Position numbers and translations under genes: made by a program. Below, piece by piece: positions 27,406 to 34,449 of a stretch of DNA of 51,855 nt; the stretch's first letter is position 1, and each line of letters opens with the position of its first letter. This stretch comes from Aeromonas enteropelogenes (lineage in GTDB: Bacteria > Pseudomonadota > Gammaproteobacteria > Enterobacterales > Aeromonadaceae). The notes under the pieces were generated by a model that was not told where the DNA came from, made no database searches, and was given only the letters and a program-made list of their open reading frames with translations. The stretch covers positions 511,945 through 563,799 of the forward strand of contig NZ_CDCG01000037.1 of assembly GCF_000819845.1 (NCBI RefSeq). The letters are read 5' to 3'.

Positions 27406-27684
27406 TCAAAACTTTATGACGATCTCCTGCGATTGGAGCACCATATCCTCTCCATGGGTGTCATAAATCCGCAATCTGGCCTGATGTACCTGATGGGCTC
27501 GCAAGAAGCCCTCTGCCTGCTCAAGGGAAGTGAAAGTCAGGGAGCCCCCCTCGCTGTCGGTCAGGCACTGGCACTCCCCTTCCGCCTCGACGCACAGCTG
27601 GTAGCCACTGCCATCCCGACAGGCGATGATCAGCGTCGCCTGCGGGTAGTGACTCAACCAGTTGCGAAACCGGCCATGCTCCAT
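27406..27684 (-). CDS. DUF6482-like small protein
   Basis: 92 residues. It resembles the DUF6482 family (short two-layer proteins with a central L-x-x-x-E-G-E-x-x-x-L-D/T pattern and a late Q-A-x-x-F-L-R helix). Function unknown. GGGAG precedes the ATG closely. It starts 18 bases after the HAD gene and the pair is probably cotranscribed. Confidence 0.6.
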   Translation of the reverse strand: MEHGRFRNWLSHYPQATLIIACRDGSGYQLCVEAEGECQCLTDSEGGSLTFTSLEQAEGFLRAHQVHQARLRIYDTHGEDMVLQSQEIVIKF

Positions 27685-27702
27685 AAGGCTCCCAAAAGGG
27701 CA

Positions 27703-28314
27703 TTACCCCTTGTCTGTTGCGGGCAAGTAGCCCTGTTCAACCAGCTGCTGCCGGCAGCGCACCGCATCACAAAACACCATGCCCCGGATCCCGAGCGTCT
27801 CGGCGGCAGTCACGTTGGCCGGGGTATCGTCGATAAAGAGACAATCGGACGGCGCAAGATCGAACGACACCAGCAGATAGCGGTAGATATCCGGCTCGGG
27901 TTTCATCATGCGCACTCGGGCAGAGACCACCTTGCCACTGAAAAAACGCCAGAAATCCTCATGTTGCTCCAGCCAGTCGATGCTGGCGTGCCCCATGTTG
28001 GAGAGGGCATAGAGGCTGTGCCCCGCGCCGTGCAGCTCCTCTATAAGGGTTAGCATAGCGGGATCCGGCCTGAGGGAGGACGGTACCGCCTGCAAAATGG
28101 CGAGGTTGTCGGCCGCACTCAGGCCGGTGCGCTGCTCGGCCTGGCGTGCCATGGTGTGCAATGACAGGGTCCCTCTGTCCACCTCCTGCCAGTCCGGATG
28201 TTCAAACAACTGCTGTGCCAACCGTTCGGCTTCCAAGGGTCCACGGACCGAACTGACGATGGCAACCGGATCCCAGCTCACCACCACACGCCCCAGATCA
28301 AAAATAATGGCCAT
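27703..28314 (-). CDS. HAD superfamily hydrolase (YihX-like)
   Basis: 203 residues. HAD motif I is FDLGRVVV, with Asp6 as nucleophile; the general-acid position is Gly rather than Asp, as in YihX-like enzymes that use DxG. Motif II is ALSNMG, the conserved Lys lies in the GKVVSARVRMMKPEPDIY segment, and motif IV is FIDDTPANV. A cytosolic sugar- or other phosphatase is likely. GGGAG lies upstream of ATG 28314; a longer in-frame extension does not look like the family. Confidence 0.85.
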   Translation of the reverse strand: MAIIFDLGRVVVSWDPVAIVSSVRGPLEAERLAQQLFEHPDWQEVDRGTLSLHTMARQAEQRTGLSAADNLAILQAVPSSLRPDPAMLTLIEELHGAGHSLYALSNMGHASIDWLEQHEDFWRFFSGKVVSARVRMMKPEPDIYRYLLVSFDLAPSDCLFIDDTPANVTAAETLGIRGMVFCDAVRCRQQLVEQGYLPATDKG

Positions 28315-28430
28315 ACCGTATCTCTCCCGCATCGTGCGAAATGGACCAGAGGGAGCCAAACCACTCTCGGACACGCCCATTCGCGTCACCGGATACCCTG
28401 CCCCCTTCCCGTTCCGCGGGCAAGTTTTAC

Positions 28431-28459
28431 TTGCATCAAATCGCCAAATCCCTTAATGG
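28431..28459 (+). promoter_or_regulatory. Candidate pheL-pheA promoter
   Basis: TTGCAT at 28431 and TAATGG at 28454 are 17 bases apart, upstream of the leader peptide. TACAAT at 28469 is a better -10 by sequence but would start transcription at the leader ATG and lose its ribosome site. Confidence 0.35.
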
Positions 28460-28481
28460 TTAAGGCGTTACAATGAGGATT

Positions 28482-28535
28482 ATGACCATGCAAACCCTAT
28501 TCTTCTTTGCTTTCTCGTTTATCCGGCCCGTTTGA
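28482..28535 (+). CDS. pheL: phe operon leader peptide
   Basis: A 17-codon reading frame, MTMQTLFFFAFSFIRPV, with five phenylalanines in seven codons, ending in TGA. GAGGA lies upstream; spacing favours the second ATG (28488), giving 15 residues. It serves as the ribosome-stalling sensor for charged tRNA-Phe that controls pheA, as in E. coli PheL. Confidence 0.9.
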   Translation: MTMQTLFFFAFSFIRPV

Positions 28536-28618
28536 GGGAAGGCTAATCGTCCTGTAAACAGCTCTCGTGAACAGAAAGCAAAGACGAATCGAGCCTCCCC
28601 TGTGGAGGCTTTTTTTTG
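28504..28618 (+). promoter_or_regulatory. Phenylalanine transcription attenuator of pheA
   Basis: The Phe-codon stretch (28504-28515) is complementary over 12 bases to 28573-28584. GGGAAGGCT (28535-28543) can pair, with one bulge, with AGCCTCCC (28592-28599), which is also the left arm of the terminator AGCCTCC/GGAGGCT (28592-28598, 28604-28610) with eight T after it. The pairings exclude one another, as attenuation requires. Confidence 0.85.
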
Positions 28619-28655
28619 CATATATATCAAATAATTACTTGGACAGGGAACAATC

Positions 28656-29828
28656 ATGGCAACGCTCGACGAGATCAGACAAGACATTACCCGGTTGGAT
28701 CAGGAGCTGCTTGCCCTGCTGGCAAAACGCAAGACCCTCAGCATCGAGGTTGCCCGGGCCAAGCAGGCCAACCCGCGCCCCATCCGCGATCCCCAGCGCG
28801 AGCAGGATCTGCTGGTCGCCCTGATCCAGCAGGGCCGTCAGCTTGGCCTGGATGCCCAGTACATCACTCGCATCTACCACACCATCATCGAGGATTCCGT
28901 GCTCTCCCAGCAGGCCTACCTGCAGAGCCTGCTCAACCCGGAGCAGCAGGAGCCCATGACCAGCGTCGCCTACCTGGGACCGCGCGGTTCTTATTCGAGC
29001 CTCGCCGCCCGCAAGTACCTGGCCCGTTACAAGGATCAGGTGATCGAGGTGAACTGCCAGAACTTTCGCGAGGTGCTGGATGCAGTGGAATCGGGTCGCG
29101 CCGCCTTCGGTGTGCTGCCCATCGAGAACACCAGCTCGGGCTCCATCAACGAAGTCTATGACGTGATGCAGCACACCAGCCTCTCCATCGTCGGCGAGCT
29201 CACCTACCCCATCGAGCACTGCATCCTCACCGCCGTGCCGACCGAGATCGAACGCATCAAGACCTTCTATGCCCACCCGCAGGTGTTCCAGCAGTGCTCC
29301 CACTACCTCAGCAAGCTGGAAGGAGCGCGCCACGAGATCTGCGACTCCTCCTCCAGCGCCATGATGAAGGTGAAGGAGCTGGCAAGCCCCGAGGCCGCGG
29401 CCATCGGCAGCGCCGCCGGCGGTGAACTCTATGGCCTCGACGTGCTGGCCGAGCAGCTGGCCAACCAGAAGGAGAACTACAGCCGCTTCATCGTGGTGGC
29501 GCGCAAACCCATCGACGTGGCGCCCCAGATCCCGGCCAAGACCACCCTCATCATGTCTACTTCCCAGAAACCGGGCTCACTGGTAGAGGCGCTGCTGGTG
29601 CTGCGCAGCCACGAGATCAACATGACCAAGCTGGAATCCCGTCCGGTGCAGGGCAACCCGTGGGAAGAGATGTTCTACCTGGATGTCTCCGCCAACCTGC
29701 AAACCCCGGCCATGCAAGCCGCCCTGGTGGAGCTGACCAAGATCACCCGCTATATCAAGGTGCTGGGCTGCTACCCGAGCGAAGACGTGAAACCGACCAC
29801 GGTGCCGCCGGTGCTGCTGGGCAGCTGA
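28656..29828 (+). CDS. pheA: Bifunctional chorismate mutase/prephenate dehydratase
   Basis: 390 residues, three domains: AroQ-type chorismate mutase (about 1-90; LDQELLALLAKRKTLSIEVA with RPIRDPQRE), prephenate dehydratase (about 104-285; VAYLGPRGSYSSLAA, PIENTSSGSINEVYD, YSRFIVVARK), and a C-terminal ACT domain for phenylalanine feedback (TSQKPGSLVEALLVL, KLESRP). It commits chorismate to phenylalanine. AGGGAA precedes the ATG. Expression is set by the attenuator upstream. Confidence 0.96.
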   Translation: MATLDEIRQDITRLDQELLALLAKRKTLSIEVARAKQANPRPIRDPQREQDLLVALIQQGRQLGLDAQYITRIYHTIIEDSVLSQQAYLQSLLNPEQQEPMTSVAYLGPRGSYSSLAARKYLARYKDQVIEVNCQNFREVLDAVESGRAAFGVLPIENTSSGSINEVYDVMQHTSLSIVGELTYPIEHCILTAVPTEIERIKTFYAHPQVFQQCSHYLSKLEGARHEICDSSSSAMMKVKELASPEAAAIGSAAGGELYGLDVLAEQLANQKENYSRFIVVARKPIDVAPQIPAKTTLIMSTSQKPGSLVEALLVLRSHEINMTKLESRPVQGNPWEEMFYLDVSANLQTPAMQAALVELTKITRYIKVLGCYPSEDVKPTTVPPVLLGS

Positions 29829-29854
29829 TTGAACTGACAGACCAGTAAAGCAAC

Positions 29855-29887
29855 AAAAAGGCGAACATCATGTTCGCCTTTTATTTT
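29855..29887. terminator. Terminator after pheA, also facing flgP
   Basis: Twelve-base stem AAAAGGCGAACA/TGTTCGCCTTTT (29856-29867, 29871-29882) with flanking A and T runs, usable on both strands. pheA and flgP converge here. Confidence 0.9.
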
Positions 29888-29919
29888 GCCACTTCAGCCT
29901 ATGTCTGCCCAAAGAGGAA

Positions 29920-30345
29920 TCAGAACTGGCCCGCCATCAGCTGGTTGATGTTGTAGAGGGCGCGGGTATCGAGTTCCATCTCGGTAGCATAGGTGTTGCC
30001 GCGCGGATAGGTAGCCACCACCCGGGCACCACGCACCATGCCGGCCACCGACACATCCAGTGCGTTTGAAGTCTGGGTCAAGTCCTTGTAGCTGCTGTGG
30101 GCCCGTACCTGCTGACCGTTGAGCTGTTCGGCCAGCTCGCGGTAGGCGTCCATCTTGGAGGCGCGAATGGCCTGCAACATCTTCTCGGACTGGGAAGGGC
30201 CGGGCTGGATATCGATCACCGCATAACCGACCGCCTTGAGCACCGGAAAATCATCGGGCTTGCCGCCCTGGGTGTAATCCACCACCCGATTGCCACTGCA
30301 ACCGGCCAGCATCAGGGCCAGCAGGCAACCAAACAGGATCTTCAT
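29920..30345 (-). CDS. flgP: Flagellar outer-membrane lipoprotein FlgP
   Basis: 141 residues, lipobox LAGC with Cys16, then an LPP20-type domain (AIRASKMDAYRELAEQLNG, VAGMVRGARVVATYP). It matches Vibrio FlgP, an outer-membrane protein needed for motility and for the polar flagellar basal disk. It lies ten bases after flgO on the same strand, so the two are one transcript. Confidence 0.88.
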   Translation of the reverse strand: MKILFGCLLALMLAGCSGNRVVDYTQGGKPDDFPVLKAVGYAVIDIQPGPSQSEKMLQAIRASKMDAYRELAEQLNGQQVRAHSSYKDLTQTSNALDVSVAGMVRGARVVATYPRGNTYATEMELDTRALYNINQLMAGQF

Positions 30346-30355
30346 GACTCGCTCC

Positions 30356-30976
30356 TTACGGGGTCAGGTTGACCAGATGCCCACTGGGGCCGACCTGGCT
30401 GCCCCGCATCAGATAACCGCGGTTGATGGAGGCCCGGCCAAACGAATTGTTGGCACCGACCAGATATTGTTGCGGCACCAGGCTCTGGGCCGTGGTCTCC
30501 ACCATCTTGGTGCGCATGTCGATGATGCGGGCGTTGACCAGGATCCCCTGCTTGTTGCGGCTGAAGGTACCGACCAGGATGCGGGAGATGGGTAGACGGG
30601 AGGAGAGCTCCTTGTAGTTGCGGCTCAGCACGAAATCCCCCTGGGGAGTCACCTTGATGCTGCCGGTCAGCTTGAAGTCCACCACCACTTCCCCACGGCG
30701 GTTGAGCTCGTAGATAAAGCTCTCCTCGATCTGCTGGCCCATCCAGTTGGTGTCCTGCAGGGTATCGAGATCGACAAAGGAAGCCACCGCGATGGGCTCG
30801 GTCAGGGTGGTAAGAGACTTGCGCTCCATCAACTGATCGGTCATGCGGGCCACCAGCCAGTTGAGTTCCATCCCCTTTGCCGCCTGCCGGGGATCACCCA
30901 GATCCCGATTGATGGGGTCGGAGCCGCACCCGGTCAATGCCAGGGCGAGCGCCAACGCCGTGATGAGTTTGTTCAT
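30356..30976 (-). CDS. flgO: Flagellar outer-membrane lipoprotein FlgO
   Basis: 206 residues, lipobox LTGC (Cys17). The FlgO domain includes PIAVASFVDLDTL, GQQIEESFIYELNRRGEVVVDF, SRILVGTF and VNARIIDMRT. FlgO and FlgP work with FlgT in Vibrio-type polar flagella. ATG at 30976 starts the signal. A good sigma-54 promoter lies about 50 bases upstream. Confidence 0.88.
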   Translation of the reverse strand: MNKLITALALALALTGCGSDPINRDLGDPRQAAKGMELNWLVARMTDQLMERKSLTTLTEPIAVASFVDLDTLQDTNWMGQQIEESFIYELNRRGEVVVDFKLTGSIKVTPQGDFVLSRNYKELSSRLPISRILVGTFSRNKQGILVNARIIDMRTKMVETTAQSLVPQQYLVGANNSFGRASINRGYLMRGSQVGPSGHLVNLTP

Positions 30977-31024
30977 GGATACCTGTTCCTGTATCTGCAC
31001 CTGACTTGTTATCGGACAACCGGC

Positions 31025-31040
31025 GCAAAGCTTGAGCCGG
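31025..31040 (-). promoter_or_regulatory. Sigma-54 promoter for flgOP
   Basis: On the minus strand GGCTCAAGCTTTGC, GG and GC separated by ten bases, with TTTGC at the -12 element. Predicted start near 31013, about 37 bases before flgO. It stands back to back with the flgT promoter. Confidence 0.65.
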
Positions 31041-31044
31041 GAAT

Positions 31045-31062
31045 GAGGCATGGATCTTGCTT
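31045..31062 (+). promoter_or_regulatory. Sigma-54 promoter for flgT
   Basis: AGGCATGGATCTTGCT fits the sigma-54 pattern: GGCA at 31047, TTGC ending at 31060, with ten bases between GG and GC. Predicted start near 31072, about 105 bases before flgT. Confidence 0.7.
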
Positions 31063-31176
31063 TTTAATTATCGTCCCTGCGCCGCGCAGAGGGCGAACCC
31101 GTGTTGTGAATTATGTCGGCCAGTGACGCCATTGCATCAAACAATGCCCTCTGCCCGCCTCTTCAAGGTATCTGTT

Positions 31177-32328
31177 ATGAAATTACCGCTGCTGTTGACC
31201 CTGCTGCTGGCCAGCCTGAGCGCCCATGCCGAGCTTATTGAAGCCCAGGGCAGCGCCGCCATTTTGGGGGATGAAGCCTATGCCCGCGAGCAGGCGACCC
31301 GCGATGCCCTGCGTCAGGCGCTGCTGGCGAGTGGCGCCGCCGTCTCCAGCATCCAGCGCCTGGAAAATGGCAGCCTGCGATCCGAGCAGATCCAGATCCG
31401 CTCCGGCGGCGACATCCGTCAATACCGGCTCAAACGGGAAGAGGTGCGCAACGGCCGCATGTACATCACCCTGGTGGCCGACATTCAGGCGGAACGCCAA
31501 ATCTGCCAGACCCAGCATTATGCCAAGGATTTGACGCTGGTCAGGCTGCGCATGCGCAATCCGGATCAGGCGAGCTATGGCGCCCTCGACGACATGCCCG
31601 CCAATCTGTCGCGGCGCATGTTCGAAAACCTGGCCAACGCCCCGCAAGGAGTGGCCGTGCGCCAGTGGCTGGACGAGAACCTGCGCATCGACCCGCTTCA
31701 TCTGCAACAGGGGGACCGCAGCGCCCTTGAGGAGATCAAGGCGCTGAGCCTGCGCACCGACAGCCAGTATCTGGTACTCGGCAGCATCGACGACCTCTCC
31801 ATCGAACCCCAGGGCAACCAGCTGACCAGCTGGTTTGAAGATCCGGTGCGCAATTTTCGCATGCAGCTCTATCTGTTCGACGGTATCAACGGCTCCCTGC
31901 TCAGCCGCAAGGAATATCAGGGCCGCGCCACCTGGACCTTTGACAAGCGGGCACAGGTGGGCAGCAGCGGTGGCCAGTTCTGGCAATCGAGCTACGGCCA
32001 GGAGGTCAATTACCAGCTGCAGCAGGCGGCGCAGGATCTGGTCAGCCAGCTCAGCTGCGCCCCCGTCACCGCCCGGATCGTCGGCCATAATGAACGGGGC
32101 CCCTACATCAATCTGGGCAGGCGCAACGGGGTCAAGCTGGGGGATCAATTCCGCGTCCAGCACAACGCCGACTTCATCGACCCTTACGGCAAGTCGCGCA
32201 TGATGCGCAACCCGGCCGCAGGATTGTTCGAGGTGGTGCAGGTGTTCGACGATGGCGCCATCATCAGCAGCCAGAACAAATATTCGCCATTCAACATCCA
32301 GAACGGGGACTTGGCAGTATTGGAATAA
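31177..32328 (+). CDS. flgT: Flagellar H-ring protein FlgT
   Basis: 383 residues with a signal peptide to about residue 17 (SAHA). FlgT builds the periplasmic H-ring that holds the Vibrio-type polar flagellar motor. The N-terminal domain (ATRDALRQALLASGAAVSS), middle domain (SQYLVLGSIDDLS) and the C-terminal domain (VGHNERGPYINLGRRNGVK, IQNGDLAVLE) are all present. ATG at 31177 starts the signal; AAGG precedes it. A long in-frame extension upstream overlaps the promoters and is rejected. Confidence 0.9.
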   Translation: MKLPLLLTLLLASLSAHAELIEAQGSAAILGDEAYAREQATRDALRQALLASGAAVSSIQRLENGSLRSEQIQIRSGGDIRQYRLKREEVRNGRMYITLVADIQAERQICQTQHYAKDLTLVRLRMRNPDQASYGALDDMPANLSRRMFENLANAPQGVAVRQWLDENLRIDPLHLQQGDRSALEEIKALSLRTDSQYLVLGSIDDLSIEPQGNQLTSWFEDPVRNFRMQLYLFDGINGSLLSRKEYQGRATWTFDKRAQVGSSGGQFWQSSYGQEVNYQLQQAAQDLVSQLSCAPVTARIVGHNERGPYINLGRRNGVKLGDQFRVQHNADFIDPYGKSRMMRNPAAGLFEVVQVFDDGAIISSQNKYSPFNIQNGDLAVLE

Positions 32329-32360
32329 GAATCAAGGGTTTAAAAGGGAGCGGCTTCTTG

Positions 32361-32366
32361 TATAAT
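32361..32366 (+). promoter_or_regulatory. -10 element of tRNA-Arg promoter
   Basis: Perfect TATAAT 13 bases before the tRNA, followed by a GC-rich discriminator as in stable-RNA promoters. The -35 box is weak (TTTAAA-like near 32338). Confidence 0.6.
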
Positions 32367-32378
32367 GCCCGCCACAAG

Positions 32379-32455
32379 GCTCCCGTAGCTCAGTAGGATA
32401 GAGCGGTCCCCTCCTAAGGGACAGGCCACTGGTTCGACTCCAGTCGGGAGCGCCA
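32379..32455 (+). tRNA. tRNA-Arg (CCT)
   Basis: 77 bases including encoded CCA. Seven-base acceptor GCTCCCG/CGGGAGC, D-loop AGCTCAGTAGGATAGAGC, anticodon stem TCCC/GGGA with loop CTCCTAA (anticodon CCT, reads AGG), and TGGTTCGACTCCA T-arm. All arms pair. It is the minor AGG-reading arginine tRNA. Confidence 0.95.
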
Positions 32456-32462
32456 TACAAAA

Positions 32463-32503
32463 CAAGGGGTTGGCATCGTCATGATGCCAACCCCTTGGTC
32501 ATT
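32463..32503. terminator. Terminator after tRNA-Arg, shared with DUF2877 gene
   Basis: Fifteen-base perfect stem (32463-32477 with 32483-32497) and a five-base loop, with T-rich sequence to each side. It ends the tRNA transcript and may also end the convergent DUF2877 gene. Confidence 0.85.
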
Positions 32504-32610
32504 TTGGCTCAGAACAATCTGTGAATATTCAGCCGTGGCGTGATGGCCCTCAAGCCACACCAGGAAATGCAGCAACATTCCACATCAGACCCATCTGAGG
32601 CAATCTGTGG

Positions 32611-33435
32611 CTATCTTGCCCGTTCATGGGCAAGGCTCAGCGCATATCGAACACCGCACAGCATGTCATGACCCGATGAGTGGCCATAATCGGCAACCTG
32701 TTCGATGGCCGTGAAGATGTCATCTCCTCGCGCTGCCGCCAGTTGCAGCAAACGCTCGCCATAATGGCCTGCAGCTCCCAATCTCAGCATGGCTGCGCTA
32801 ATGTCCGTCGTGCGACCAAGCAGTGGGCTCAGGGCAACGATCAGCTCGTCACGACGTGGATGGGCCTGGTTCTCCAGCGCAAATAACACTCCCAACAGAA
32901 AATCATCGCCGGATGGGGTCAAACCATGGCCATAACCGAGCAAGGAAATAAGTGCCGGGGTCAGCTCGTCTTCCACTCCCCCCAACCCGTTCTCCAGCAT
33001 CACCAGCGATGCGGTCAGATAGTCGCGATCCTTGCCATGCCACTGCGCCCAGAAGCCGCCAGCAGGAGGATTTTGCACCAAGAAGTGATCCAGTGCAGAC
33101 AACAGGGCTGTGCCCAGGATTCGCTCTCCTGTCAGGCAAGTCGAGTGCCATCGGCAATCGGCTAATGCGATCTCGCCGTCACACCCCTGGAGCGTACTCC
33201 CGCACCAGCGCCAACGGCTACCCGGTTGCAATGCATCGGGCAGCTGCCTCGTTGCAAGCACCACCCCTGCAGGAGGCAACGGCATGTCGCATACCAGCAG
33301 CGTGAGCCATTCCCCCTGGCATGAGACCAGATTACAACTGCGCTCGAAGCGGGAGTGCACGGTCAGAATACTCGAAACAGGAATGGCTCGAACACGTTCA
33401 CAACCCCGCACAGCGGAAAGGGAAAAGAACGACAA
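32611..33435 (-). CDS. DUF2877 family protein (YlbF/AllH-like)
   Basis: 274 residues. The conserved blocks are LLGYGHGLTPSGDDFLLGVL (about 168-187) and YGHSSGHDMLCGV near the C-terminus, matching the DUF2877 family of E. coli YlbF. I recall YlbF (AllH) as a subunit of oxamate carbamoyltransferase with FdrA and YlbE, both encoded here on the opposite strand. The start is a TTG at 33435 with a perfect AAGGAG six bases upstream; no ATG nearby has one. It is divergent from the hydrolase gene and presumably shares its control region. Confidence 0.8.
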   Translation of the reverse strand: MSFFSLSAVRGCERVRAIPVSSILTVHSRFERSCNLVSCQGEWLTLLVCDMPLPPAGVVLATRQLPDALQPGSRWRWCGSTLQGCDGEIALADCRWHSTCLTGERILGTALLSALDHFLVQNPPAGGFWAQWHGKDRDYLTASLVMLENGLGGVEDELTPALISLLGYGHGLTPSGDDFLLGVLFALENQAHPRRDELIVALSPLLGRTTDISAAMLRLGAAGHYGERLLQLAAARGDDIFTAIEQVADYGHSSGHDMLCGVRYALSLAHERAR

Positions 33436-33535
33436 AAGATGCTCCTTGAATACAGATTGGCGAAGCAGATCACAGTTCCGGGATCCTCTTTATCGATAGT
33501 CACATCCGGAGGAATGGAGGCCTGCCCTGGCGCAA

Positions 33536-33578
33536 CACCAGTGGTGATCGCGGTTTGCGCCATTGTGCCACCGTGGTG
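33536..33578. promoter_or_regulatory. Paired CACC/GGTG dyads in divergent control region
   Basis: CACCA-G-TGGTG at 33536-33546 and CACC-GT-GGTG at 33569-33578, centres about 32 bases apart (three helical turns), within the 254-base gap between the divergent DUF2877 and hydrolase genes. A likely operator for the cluster regulator, by position only. Confidence 0.4.
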
Positions 33579-33689
33579 AAATGCCATCCCTCAAATCTTT
33601 TGTTGGTTGGAGCCAATTTCTTTCTGCGCAGCCCCGCTTAGCCCTCCATAGACTGGCCACATGAATCATCCATCCCGTAGGAGAACACC

Positions 33690-34355
33690 ATGAACAAGCG
33701 TATCAGTGCACAGCCTTTCGATTTCACTTTCGACCCGGCCACCACCGCCCTCATCGTGATCGACATGCAGCGTGATTTCGTCGAGCCCAATGGATTTGGC
33801 CATGCCCTGGGGAACGATGTCTCCCTTGTGCGACGGGCCATCGACCCCTGCCGCAAGGTCCTCGACGCAGCCCGTGCCAACGGCATGCTGGTCATCCACA
33901 CCCGCGAAGGCCACCGTCCGGATCTGACCGACTGTCTGCCCGCCAAGCTGGTTCGCGGCGGCAAGCGTTTCATCGGTGAGCAAGGCGCCATGGGCCGCAT
34001 TCTGGTGCAAGGGGAAGCGGGACACGACATCATCCCGGAGCTCTATCCCATCGCGGGCGAACCGGTGATCGACAAGCCGGGCAAGGGGGCGTTCTACTCC
34101 ACCGACCTGCACCTGATTTTGCAAGCGCGCGGCATCCGCTCGCTCATCATCTGCGGCGTCACCACCGAAGTCTGTGTGCAGACCACCGCCCGTGAAGCCA
34201 ACGACCGCGGTTATGAGCTGCTGATCCCGGCCGATTGCTGCGCCTCCTACTTCCCCGAATTTCACCGGGTCACCCTCGAGATGATCCAGGCCCAGGGCGC
34301 CATCGTCGGCTGGGTCAGCGATTCCGCACACGTGGTCACTGCCCTCAAGGGCTGA
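33690..34355 (+). CDS. Isochorismatase-like cysteine hydrolase, biuret-hydrolase type
   Basis: 221 residues, cysteine hydrolase fold with the catalytic triad Asp25 (IDMQRDF), Lys129 (IDKPGKGAF) and Cys162 ([11 protein letters not shown]). Outside the triad it shares [27 protein letters not shown] and [11 protein letters not shown] with biuret amidohydrolase (BiuH), as I remember that sequence. N-carbamoylsarcosine amidase and ureidoacrylate hydrolase are alternatives. It would remove ammonia from an amide or ureido end. Ribosome site AGGAG precedes the ATG. First gene of the plus-strand catabolic operon. Confidence 0.82.
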   Translation: MNKRISAQPFDFTFDPATTALIVIDMQRDFVEPNGFGHALGNDVSLVRRAIDPCRKVLDAARANGMLVIHTREGHRPDLTDCLPAKLVRGGKRFIGEQGAMGRILVQGEAGHDIIPELYPIAGEPVIDKPGKGAFYSTDLHLILQARGIRSLIICGVTTEVCVQTTAREANDRGYELLIPADCCASYFPEFHRVTLEMIQAQGAIVGWVSDSAHVVTALKG

Positions 34356-34449
34356 CCCCGGGGGCTCACAGCCCCGTTCTCTACTGACTGACAGAGGGCC
34401 CGTGACCGGGTCCGGGCCTTCTACACCCGTTAATTACGGAAACACCGGC

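Noticed and set aside
28469..28474. TACAAT as -10 box of the phe promoter
   Set aside because: It would begin transcription at the leader ATG and remove the leader ribosome site, so attenuation could not work.
32379..33500. Genomic-island attachment site at tRNA-Arg
   Set aside because: No integrase, no direct repeat of the tRNA 3' end found downstream, and a terminator rather than a duplicated att core follows the tRNA.
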